Assembly (NCBI GenBank): GCA_019752045.1
Contig: JAIEMP010000020.1
Coordinates: 1 to 64,000 of the forward strand
Origin: Chitinophagaceae bacterium
Lineage (GTDB): Bacteria; Bacteroidota; Bacteroidia; Chitinophagales; Chitinophagaceae
Direction of reading: 5' to 3'
DNA: 64,000 nt
Positions 27,287 to 35,943 of the stretch are shown here, in pieces. The notes under the pieces are model-generated. The model was not told the origin of the DNA. It searched no databases and saw nothing but the letters and a program-made list of their open reading frames with translations. Position 1 is the first letter of the stretch. The number at the start of each line of letters is the position of its first letter. A program made the position numbers and the translations under genes.

Positions 27287-29943
27287 AGTATGAGCAGACT
27301 TCCTGTTTGAATCAGCTTATTGTCTTTTGCCAATCTGTAATAATAGATTCCTTTTGCCATGCCGTTTAAACTGATTTGTTGCGGCGAATCTTTTATGAGC
27401 TGTTGTAACACAACTCTGCCATAATTATCAATCAACTGAAAAATCAGTGCATCAGATTGTTCGGCTAAAACAGTAACAGAACCATTTCTCATTACCGGAT
27501 TGGGATAAATAACCGCCGGTTTACTCCCAATAAAATAAAGTTGGGCAGGGGCTGAGTAGATCAATGAACCGTCTGATAATTCAATCACTGCTCTGTAAAT
27601 ATTTACACCCGGTCTAACTTTTATATCCACAGCCTGGTATTGTAATCCGTTGATGGTTGTTTGTTTTTCAAGCAAAACAAAACCTGCAGCTGATTGCTTT
27701 TCGAAACTGATAGATTTTATTCTGTAAGTAGTGCCTATTTCAAGCTGCAGTAATCCGTTGTTTGATAAATTGAGATTTGCAAGTAAATTTTTTACATAAC
27801 ATCCTGTTCCCTGCAATTCATAATTAAACGTATAAGAACTTACAGCTGCTTTAGAATTGAGCATGGGACTGATGGAATAATGTTTTGGCGGACTTGCATT
27901 TTTTGAAATCACAGCAAACGTATCAGTAGTGATGAAGAACGGCTCCATGTATTGATTACCCAACCGGTTGATCTGATAAGCAGTTGCGGATGAAACTCTG
28001 TTCCAGCTGATGAGGAAAGAATCAGCACAATTAAAACCAACCTGTGTGTTGATTCGTTTTGAAATGGTAAATGTATCCGTTGTATAAACTTCACTGTTGA
28101 TCTTCATGCGCAGCAATGCTTTGCTGTAAACATCCGGCACGCTCATTTTATAATAGCCTTTAGAGACATCAACCGTTGCAGCAATCTGTTGCCAGCTGTT
28201 CCCATTATCTGTACTCATTTCTAAAATACCTGCAGCAGAATTATAACCTGATTCAAACCGAAGCACAGTTGTTTCACCGGAAGTTAAATGATCTGCAGCA
28301 ACAGGAAAATACCATTTGAATGTGTTGCTGCTGTCAGTTTGATATGCAATAGAAAAATTTTGCGTGCCTGAGGCTATAGCAAATCCATTCACCTGCAACA
28401 CATAATTGCCGGGCTCCGGCAAATCAACAGTGATTTGTTCCACAACATTTATACTGTCTCTTTTACGTACAGGTAATTCCTGTAAAGCATTGATATTGGG
28501 TGTTGGGTTCAGTACCCATGGTTTGTACGTTGTATTGGTAGCTGTATGTGTAACTGTAAGATCAAGATCATTCACTAATGCAACAGATGCGTTAACGGCA
28601 GCTTGAGGATCTGTCCATGCAAGTGTTACTTTTAATTGTTTAATGCCGGGAGGTACCGTTATATTCATTTGCTGCGAAGTATTGTTGACAACTGCTCCTG
28701 TAAAATAGTTGCCTTTGAGTATTGTTTGCACCGCTTTGTATGCATTCATATTTCCATAACCCGATTTGAAATCTATTCCTTTTGCATCCACATCATCTGC
28801 ACTGTTAAGCAACACTGCTTTAATCAATGAGGCTGGTGCAGTTGTACCACTATTTGAAACACGAAATGTTTGATGCAGTACTGCCGCTACACCCGATACC
28901 AATGCTGCAGCACCTGAACTGCCATCTTCACCAAACGCTACCAGTTCAGGTTTTACTCTTCCATCGAAAGCTGGTCCTTTTGAACTGGGTGCTAACACAA
29001 TCCCAAACGAATCTGTATGACCAACGGTGATGATGTTTTTTGCCTGTTTAAAATTTCCTGTAAGATTAGCGTAGCCCGGTATGCCGGCATACCTGCCTGT
29101 TGTAGAACTAAGTGTACCTGAATTGCCGGCAGAAAAAATATGAATCAACGATTTGTTGTTTACAACCGAAGCATCATAGCCTGCAGCTTCGGCTCCATAA
29201 TAATTTTCAATAACAGTACCGTATGAATGATTTTGTACAAGTATACCGGAAGATTGATAATAGGTATCGGGTTCAGGTAATAAGTTTTGAAAACTTGCCG
29301 GGCTCAACAAACTTCTCCAGGCTGCTCCTTTTGTGTTGTACCAGCTGTTTCCTCCACCGCCACACATTGTTGCCATTATAGAGGCATGTGCCGATGAAGT
29401 GGTTGAAGCAAAAGCTGAAGGAAGAATTCTTCCTTTGAAATCAATATCTGTTGTATCAAAGCGCTGTTCTTTAATGGAGATGTGTACAGTGTTTCCATTC
29501 AATACAGGAAAATCATTCTGAATACTAGAAATTTTATTGGCAGCATAATCTACAAATCCAAACAGGAGCTCTTCGGTTGCTTTTTTTCTTGAATCAATAA
29601 ATTTTATTACAGTATGCGATGCCAGTTTTTCCATCTCTGTCCATGTGCACGAAATAACCGCAAGATTCGCCGGTTCGTACTCACTGATGAGCTTAATCAA
29701 CGGGTTTGATTGAATGAGTGTTTTAAATTGTTTAAGATTAGTTGTAGCTACCGTATACATTTGAACGGTGGAAGACTTTTGATTTTGCAACTGAATGCGC
29801 AAATACGGTGAAAGTTTATCCACATTTTTCTCCGACGTTTTTTGTGTATATGAAATTTTACATAATAGAATAAATAAGACCAACAGACGAATTGTAATTG
29901 ATATTTTTTTATGTTTCCGTTGTACGGTTGAATAAAATTTCAT
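27283..29943 (-). CDS. S8-family (subtilisin-like) serine peptidase with T9SS type A sorting domain
   Basis: 'SSAHASIMATMCGGGG', 'HIFSAGNSGTLSS', 'GEDGSSGAAALVSGVAAVLHQ'; C-terminal 'VIYPNPVMRNGSVTVL...GIYYYRLAKDNKLIQTGSLLI'. Confidence 0.88.
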   Translation of the reverse strand: MKFYSTVQRKHKKISITIRLLVLFILLCKISYTQKTSEKNVDKLSPYLRIQLQNQKSSTVQMYTVATTNLKQFKTLIQSNPLIKLISEYEPANLAVISCTWTEMEKLASHTVIKFIDSRKKATEELLFGFVDYAANKISSIQNDFPVLNGNTVHISIKEQRFDTTDIDFKGRILPSAFASTTSSAHASIMATMCGGGGNSWYNTKGAAWRSLLSPASFQNLLPEPDTYYQSSGILVQNHSYGTVIENYYGAEAAGYDASVVNNKSLIHIFSAGNSGTLSSTTGRYAGIPGYANLTGNFKQAKNIITVGHTDSFGIVLAPSSKGPAFDGRVKPELVAFGEDGSSGAAALVSGVAAVLHQTFRVSNSGTTAPASLIKAVLLNSADDVDAKGIDFKSGYGNMNAYKAVQTILKGNYFTGAVVNNTSQQMNITVPPGIKQLKVTLAWTDPQAAVNASVALVNDLDLTVTHTATNTTYKPWVLNPTPNINALQELPVRKRDSINVVEQITVDLPEPGNYVLQVNGFAIASGTQNFSIAYQTDSSNTFKWYFPVAADHLTSGETTVLRFESGYNSAAGILEMSTDNGNSWQQIAATVDVSKGYYKMSVPDVYSKALLRMKINSEVYTTDTFTISKRINTQVGFNCADSFLISWNRVSSATAYQINRLGNQYMEPFFITTDTFAVISKNASPPKHYSISPMLNSKAAVSSYTFNYELQGTGCYVKNLLANLNLSNNGLLQLEIGTTYRIKSISFEKQSAAGFVLLEKQTTINGLQYQAVDIKVRPGVNIYRAVIELSDGSLIYSAPAQLYFIGSKPAVIYPNPVMRNGSVTVLAEQSDALIFQLIDNYGRVVLQQLIKDSPQQISLNGMAKGIYYYRLAKDNKLIQTGSLLIL

Positions 29944-30135
29944 TGTATAGAGGTCTGTTTAAAAAAAATTAAACTGCAGCATTGTGCAATCTGCGTGTAT
30001 TCGTTCTTGGTAGTTTTACTTTTTTACAACACAAATGATTCTTTTGCAACAAAGCTGCAATGTTTCTTTTTTTTACAACAAATAAAAGTAAATAAATTCA
30101 ACTGTTAATTCTTTTTAAACTTAAACACGTAAAAC

Positions 30136-30942
30136 ATGAGAAAAGTTATTTTGGTTTTTGCTGCAACTGCATTTGCAGCATTGTTTATTGTTGCTTGTAA
30201 GAAAAGTACAAACGAAGCTGCCAGCCAGGAAATTCCACAGGAAGTGCTGAATCAGATTGCAGCACAGGGTTTTTCTGCACAAGGTGTTACAAGAGCTGAT
30301 GGTGGTTATCTGGTAGAAGGTGATATCTTATTAACCGAAGAAAACCTGAAGCACACAGCTACATCCAATGAACTGGTGTATGCAAATGAAGAGCATTACC
30401 GTACAACCTATACTGTTACTGGTTTGCCAAGAACAATTACAGTAAGCCTTAACACTACACAGGCAAATTTTATTTCTGCAACTGATGAAGCAATCCGCCG
30501 TTACAATGCGTTGAATCTGCGTGTTCGCTTTCAGCGTGTAACAGGAACATCTGCCAACATTAATATTGTTACTTACTATCAGGTAAGTAATACATTGGGT
30601 TCGGCAGGTTTTCCAACAAGCTCTGGAAATCCATACAATCAAATCCGGATGAATACTTATTGGTATACACCAAGTATTGCAGTAAATGCACTGGCAACAA
30701 CCATTGCACATGAAGTTGGTCATTGCATCGGTTTCCGTCATACAGATTATATGGACCGTTCATACAGCTGTGGTGGTTCTGCAGTAAATGAAGGTACAGC
30801 AGGTGTGGGAGCAATTCATATTCCGGGTACACCAACAGGCCCCAGCGCCGGTTCATGGATGCTTGCCTGCGGAAGCACTTCATCTTCATTCAACCGTCCG
30901 TTTACAAGTGCTGATCAAACAGCATTGAATTATGTGTATTAA
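30136..30942 (+). CDS. M57-type (HEIGH) zinc metalloprotease lipoprotein, copy 1
   Basis: Lipobox 'LFIVACKK'; 'TIAHEVGHCIGFRHTDYMDRSYSCGG'. Confidence 0.9.
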   Translation: MRKVILVFAATAFAALFIVACKKSTNEAASQEIPQEVLNQIAAQGFSAQGVTRADGGYLVEGDILLTEENLKHTATSNELVYANEEHYRTTYTVTGLPRTITVSLNTTQANFISATDEAIRRYNALNLRVRFQRVTGTSANINIVTYYQVSNTLGSAGFPTSSGNPYNQIRMNTYWYTPSIAVNALATTIAHEVGHCIGFRHTDYMDRSYSCGGSAVNEGTAGVGAIHIPGTPTGPSAGSWMLACGSTSSSFNRPFTSADQTALNYVY

Positions 30943-30956
30943 TAATTAATCATCTT

Positions 30957-30993
30957 TACAAAGCACCCTGCCTTAAACAGGGTGCTTTGTATT
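30957..30993 (+). terminator. Terminator between metalloprotease paralogs
   Basis: acaaagcaccctgccttaaacagggtgctttgtattt. Confidence 0.85.
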
Positions 30994-31100
30994 TATAGCA
31001 GGAATTTCCTGTAAGCGATACTGCTGTTTCTTTTTGCCTGTTGCATTCTCCAGAATATTGAGTAACTTATACTCTTATTTTAAACCTAAATATTAAAGAC

Positions 31101-31886
31101 ATGAGAAAACTACTTTCTGTATTTGCAGTTGCTGCCTTTGCAACGTTGTTTATTGTTGCATGTTCTAAATCAACAAAAGAATCTGTTGCTCCAATTCCGC
31201 AGGATGTACTGAATCAAATTTCTGCACTTGGTTTTTCTCCAAACAATGTTGTGGCAGAAGATGGAGGTTATATCGTTGAAGGAGATATATTTCTCAGTCC
31301 AAAGGACTTAACAACCTTAAAAACAACCAATCGTTTAAATGTTGCAAATGAAGAACAATATCATACAACAAACCTCGTAGCAGCTCCAAGAAGTATTACA
31401 ATCAGCGTATCTGGAAATGTTCCATCTGCGTTCCTAACTGCGGTTGATGCTGCTATTGCACGTTACAATAATGAAAACTTAACCATTAGTTTTTCACGGG
31501 TTGCAAGTGGTGGTGCAATCAATATTCGTATTGTCAATACCCGCCAGTATATCGCTTCTGCAGGTTTTCCAACAAGTTCCGGAGATCCGTTTAACGAAAT
31601 TAAATATGCTAAAACGTATTCTACATACGGAGTAGATTTTATGACAACCGTTCTTGCACATGAAATTGGTCATTGCATTGGTTTCCGTCATACAGATTAT
31701 ATGAACCGTTCTTACAGTTGCGGCGGAACAGGTGGAAATGAAGGTGCAAGCACAGTTGGCGCTATATATATCCCGGGTACAGCATCAGGTCCCGATCCAA
31801 ACTCATGGATGCTGGCTTGCTTAAGTGCAACAACTAATCGTCCGTTTAATAACAATGATAAAGTTGCATTAAACTATCTCTACTAA
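31101..31886 (+). CDS. M57-type (HEIGH) zinc metalloprotease lipoprotein, copy 2
   Basis: Lipobox 'LFIVACSK'; 'VLAHEIGHCIGFRHTDYMNRSYSCGG'; colinear with the preceding ORF. Confidence 0.9.
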   Translation: MRKLLSVFAVAAFATLFIVACSKSTKESVAPIPQDVLNQISALGFSPNNVVAEDGGYIVEGDIFLSPKDLTTLKTTNRLNVANEEQYHTTNLVAAPRSITISVSGNVPSAFLTAVDAAIARYNNENLTISFSRVASGGAINIRIVNTRQYIASAGFPTSSGDPFNEIKYAKTYSTYGVDFMTTVLAHEIGHCIGFRHTDYMNRSYSCGGTGGNEGASTVGAIYIPGTASGPDPNSWMLACLSATTNRPFNNNDKVALNYLY

Positions 31887-31901
31887 AAATAATTATCAAA
31901 G

Positions 31902-31936
31902 TAAAAGCCCTTCCGCATTAGCGGAAGGGCTTTTCT
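31902..31936. terminator. Bidirectional terminator
   Basis: aaagcccttccgcattagcggaagggctttt. Confidence 0.8.
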
Positions 31937-33564
31937 TATTTTCGGAAGTTCTTGTATAAATTGATGAGTGAATTGGTAGAAGCATCATGTGTTGAAACGT
32001 GATCATCCGTAATTAACTCAGGTAAAATTTTATTCGCTAACTGCTTACCCAATTCAACGCCCCATTGATCAAAACTGTACACATTCCAGATAACACCCTG
32101 TACAAAAATCTTATGTTCATACAAGGCAACCAATTCGCCCAAAGTAAACGCAGTGATTTTCTTTACCAAAATTGAATTGGTTGGACGATTACCTTCAAAC
32201 ACTTTATAAGGAATCAATTCTTCTTTTACGCCTTCTGCAATCACTTCTTCTTTTGATTTGCCATTCATGAGTGCTTCTGTTTGTGCAAAGAAATTACTCA
32301 TGAGTTTTGGATGATGATCGCTCAGCGGATTATGGCTTATGGCGGGTGCAATAAAATCGGCAGGAATTAAATGTGTGCCCTGATGAATTAATTGATAGAA
32401 TGAATGTTGACCATTGGTACCCGGCTCTCCCCAGATGATGGGGCCTGTACTGTAATCTACTTTATTGCCATTGCGATCAACATACTTTCCATTGCTCTCC
32501 ATATTGCCTTGCTGAAAATAAGCTGCAAAGCGATGCAGGTATTGATCGTAGGGGAGAATGGCTTCACTCTTTGCATCAAAGAAGTTCACATACCAAGTGC
32601 CCAACAATGCCATGATCACCGGGATATTCTTTTCAAAATTTTCGGTACGGAAATGTTCATCGGCTGCATGTGCACCTTTCAGCAATTCTTTAAAGTTGTT
32701 ATAGCCGATTGTTAGTGCAATGGATAAACCAATTGCACTCCACAAACTATAACGACCGCCTACCCAATCCCAAAATTCAAACATATTGGCTTTATCAATC
32801 CCAAACTTCACCACATCTTTTTCATTAGTTGATAAAGCAGCAAAATGTTTGGCCACATTTGCTTCATCTTTTGCATATTCCAGAAACCAGTTTCTTGCAC
32901 TGTGTGCATTGGTCATTGTTTCCTGTGTAGTAAATGTTTTTGATGCAATAAGAAATAACGTTTCATCGGGTGTAACTTTTTTCAATGTTTCAGCAATATG
33001 TGTTCCATCAACATTACTTACAAAATAGGTTTCAATACCATCCACCCAATACGGTTTCAATGCTTCGGTGATCATCACCGGACCAAGATCACTTCCGCCA
33101 ATACCAATATTGACGATGTATTTTATTTTCTTTCCTGTATAACCTTTCCATTCACCGCTATGAATATTTGAACAGAAATTTTTCATCTGTTCCAATACAC
33201 GATTAATGTCGGGCATTACATTTCTGCCATCAACCAACACTTCTTTCTCAGAAAAATTGCGGAGTGCTGTATGCAGCACGGCTCTTTTTTCTGTTTGATT
33301 GATCACATCGCCTCCAAACATTTTTTCAATGGCTTCTTTCAGCTTGCATTCAGTTGCTAATTGTAACAGCAACTGCATGGTTTCTTCGGTGATGATATTT
33401 TTTGAATAGTCAAACACTATCTCATCGACACATGTACTGAATTTTTTAAACCTTTCTGCATCTGCTTTAAACAGATCACGCATATGCACCTGTTTCATTT
33501 GTGCAGCATGTGAGGTAAGTTGTTGCCAGGCGTTGGTTGTTGTTGGGTTGATCGAAGAGAGCAT
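31936..33564 (-). CDS. pgi: Glucose-6-phosphate isomerase
   Basis: '[19 protein letters not shown]', '[16 protein letters not shown]', 'NSFD'-like '[17 protein letters not shown]'. Start set at [16 protein letters not shown]; the ORF-track N-terminus reads through an upstream palindrome. Confidence 0.97.
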   Translation of the reverse strand: MLSSINPTTTNAWQQLTSHAAQMKQVHMRDLFKADAERFKKFSTCVDEIVFDYSKNIITEETMQLLLQLATECKLKEAIEKMFGGDVINQTEKRAVLHTALRNFSEKEVLVDGRNVMPDINRVLEQMKNFCSNIHSGEWKGYTGKKIKYIVNIGIGGSDLGPVMITEALKPYWVDGIETYFVSNVDGTHIAETLKKVTPDETLFLIASKTFTTQETMTNAHSARNWFLEYAKDEANVAKHFAALSTNEKDVVKFGIDKANMFEFWDWVGGRYSLWSAIGLSIALTIGYNNFKELLKGAHAADEHFRTENFEKNIPVIMALLGTWYVNFFDAKSEAILPYDQYLHRFAAYFQQGNMESNGKYVDRNGNKVDYSTGPIIWGEPGTNGQHSFYQLIHQGTHLIPADFIAPAISHNPLSDHHPKLMSNFFAQTEALMNGKSKEEVIAEGVKEELIPYKVFEGNRPTNSILVKKITAFTLGELVALYEHKIFVQGVIWNVYSFDQWGVELGKQLANKILPELITDDHVSTHDASTNSLINLYKNFRK

Positions 33565-33601
33565 AGTGAGTTTTTTATTTAACTTAAAAGTTGTTTTTTG
33601 A

Positions 33602-33674
33602 CGCAGAGAATAAACAAAAGAGTTTTCGCAGAGGGCTCTCTCTGCGAATGTCTCGGCGTTCTCTTTTCTCTGCG
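33602..33674. repeat. Imperfect palindrome, family C (CGCAGAG...), upstream of pgi
   Basis: cgcagagaataaacaaaagagttttcgcagag and ctctgcgaatgtctcggcgttctcttttctctgcg read as inverted arms. Confidence 0.75.
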
Positions 33675-33720
33675 GCAAAAGAAGCCATAATTGAATTATA
33701 AAAATAAAAATAAACGGCCT

Positions 33721-34662
33721 CTATTTTAATTGATCAGCCAGTTTGCTGATAGAAATTTCTTTGTCTTTATGTAACTGTTCAATTAGTTTATCGAGTCCCT
33801 CAAATTTCACTTCGTTTCGTAAATGAAAGCGTACATATACTTTTAAATGACGGTTGTAAATATCTTCATCAAAATCAAATAAATGTACTTCCACCGTTCT
33901 GCCAGTACCATCAACAGTAGGGCGGTTGCCGATATTCATCATTCCCTTCATCATCTTCGTTTCACCTTCAACCTGAGCTTCTACTGCATATACTCCATTG
34001 GCAGGTACTAATTTGTCTGCATCCTGTATTTGCAGGTTGGCAGTAGGGTAGCCGAGTTTACGGCCCAGTTTATTTCCTTCAATCACATTTCCTTTAAAGA
34101 AATATGGATAGCCCAGTAATTGATTGGCAGTTTCTATTTCACCATTTGAAATGGCCTGTCGTATTTTGGTAGAGCTGATGGCTGCTTCATTCATCAACTG
34201 CTGCGGAATTTCTTTTACTGCATAGTTAAAGCGTTCGCCCATTTGCTCCAGCAATCGGTAATCACCTTCACGGTTGTTACCAAACTTATGATCATAACCA
34301 ATAATAATGAGTGCAGGATGAAAACGATTGACCAAAAAACTGCTGATATATTCTTCAGCCGTTTGCTCAGAAAATTCTTTGTTGAACGGAACCACCACCA
34401 GATTATCTAATCCCTGCTTTTTCAGCAATTCAATCCGCTCATCTAATGTGGTGAGTTCAGCAATTGAGCGATCGGGCTGTACAATTTTACGTGGATGCGG
34501 ATAAAAGCTGATGAGCACTGATTCACCGCCTCTTTCTTTTGCCTCGGCACATAATTGACGGATGATTTGCCGGTGACCAAGATGAACACCATCAAACGTA
34601 CCGATTGTAACAACGGCGTTCGTAAAAACGGGCAACTGCTGCAGACTTCTGTAAACCTTCAT
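33721..34662 (-). CDS. ribF: Bifunctional riboflavin kinase/FAD synthetase
   Basis: 'VVTIGTFDGVHLGHRQIIRQL', 'KLGYPTANLQ', 'NIGNRPTVDGTGRTVEVHLFDFDEDIY'. Confidence 0.96.
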   Translation of the reverse strand: MKVYRSLQQLPVFTNAVVTIGTFDGVHLGHRQIIRQLCAEAKERGGESVLISFYPHPRKIVQPDRSIAELTTLDERIELLKKQGLDNLVVVPFNKEFSEQTAEEYISSFLVNRFHPALIIIGYDHKFGNNREGDYRLLEQMGERFNYAVKEIPQQLMNEAAISSTKIRQAISNGEIETANQLLGYPYFFKGNVIEGNKLGRKLGYPTANLQIQDADKLVPANGVYAVEAQVEGETKMMKGMMNIGNRPTVDGTGRTVEVHLFDFDEDIYNRHLKVYVRFHLRNEVKFEGLDKLIEQLHKDKEISISKLADQLK

Positions 34663-34733
34663 AATTTGGAGGCACAAAAGTAACACATTTGAAGTGTGGA
34701 AGTGTTAGTTTTGCGGCTCTCAAACAAAGCAGC

Positions 34734-35942
34734 ATGTCTTTATATAACCAACGGGGCGTATCGGCACAAAAAGAAGAAGTACATAAGGCGGTAGAACATT
34801 TGGATCAGGGTTTATACCCGCATGCGTTTTGCAAACTCTATCCCGATTATTTGGTAGGCGATGCTGATTGGGTAAATGTAACCCATGCTGATGGTGCCGG
34901 TACAAAAAGTATTCTGGCATATCTCTATTGGAAAGAAACCGGTGATGCATCTGTCTGGAAAGGCATTGCACAAGATGCCATTGTGATGAATCTGGATGAT
35001 TTGCTTTGTGTAGGTATTTACGATAATATTTTATTCTCATCCACAGTTGATCGCAACAAAACACGTATCCCGGGTGAAGTGCTGGAGCAAATCATCAATG
35101 GTTCGGCAGAGTTATTTGCTCAATTGAAACAATACGGAGTGAACATTCATTACCTCGGTGGAGAAACGGCTGATGTAGGTGATGTGGTGCGTACCATTGC
35201 TGTGAACGGAACCATGACAGCCCGTTGGCCAAAAAACAAAGTGATCAGCAACGATAAAATTAAAGCAGGCGATGTGATTGTTGGGCTTGCAGGATTTGGA
35301 CAGGCGAATTATGAAACATCGTACAACAGTGGTTTGGGCAGTAATGGTTTAACCAGTGCACGACATGATGTGTTGGAAAAATATTATGCGAAACAATTTC
35401 CTGAAACCTTTGAAGCAATGTTGAATGATGAGGTGGTGTACATTGGCAAGCATCGGTTGACGGATGAGTTAGATGCTGAGCGCAGTCGAAGCATTGGTAA
35501 AGGAGTACTGAGCAATGTCGAAGGACGACTTACAATTGCTGATTTGTTGTTATCACCAACAAGAACCTTTGCTCCAGTGCTCAAAGAAATTCTGCAAAAT
35601 CATTTTGATGCGGTTCATGGATTGATTCATTGCAGCGGTGGTGGACAAACGAAATGTTTAAAATATTTGCCGGGGCCGATGAAGATTGTAAAAGACAATC
35701 TGTTTACGCCTCCCATCATCTTCGATTTAATTCAGCAAGCTTCCGGTGCAGATGCACGTGAAATGTACCAGGTGTTTAACATGGGTACAAGGCTGGAGAT
35801 TTATACCAATGAAAGAGATGCTGATACATTGATCAACATCTCTAAGTCATTTGGTGTAAATGCCCAAATCATTGGAAGGGTAGAACCGAGTGAGAAGAAA
35901 GAGTTGCTGATAAAGTTGGGAGATGAAGAGTTGATAATTTGA
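34734..35942 (+). CDS. AIR synthase-related protein (phosphoribosylformylglycinamidine cyclo-ligase-like)
   Basis: 'VNVTHADGAGTKSILAYLYWKETGD', 'MNLDDLLCVG', 'HYLGGETADVGDVVRTIAVNG', 'SGGGQTKCLKYL'. ATG 34734 chosen over the track start at 34689. Confidence 0.9.
   Translation: MSLYNQRGVSAQKEEVHKAVEHLDQGLYPHAFCKLYPDYLVGDADWVNVTHADGAGTKSILAYLYWKETGDASVWKGIAQDAIVMNLDDLLCVGIYDNILFSSTVDRNKTRIPGEVLEQIINGSAELFAQLKQYGVNIHYLGGETADVGDVVRTIAVNGTMTARWPKNKVISNDKIKAGDVIVGLAGFGQANYETSYNSGLGSNGLTSARHDVLEKYYAKQFPETFEAMLNDEVVYIGKHRLTDELDAERSRSIGKGVLSNVEGRLTIADLLLSPTRTFAPVLKEILQNHFDAVHGLIHCSGGGQTKCLKYLPGPMKIVKDNLFTPPIIFDLIQQASGADAREMYQVFNMGTRLEIYTNERDADTLINISKSFGVNAQIIGRVEPSEKKELLIKLGDEELII
35475..35525. repeat. 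REP-like repeat inside the AIR synthase-like CDS
   Basis: gctgagcgcagtcgaagca and actgagcaatgtcgaagga, starts 32 bp apart, lying in frame within the ORF. Confidence 0.65.
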
Positions 35943-35943
35943 T

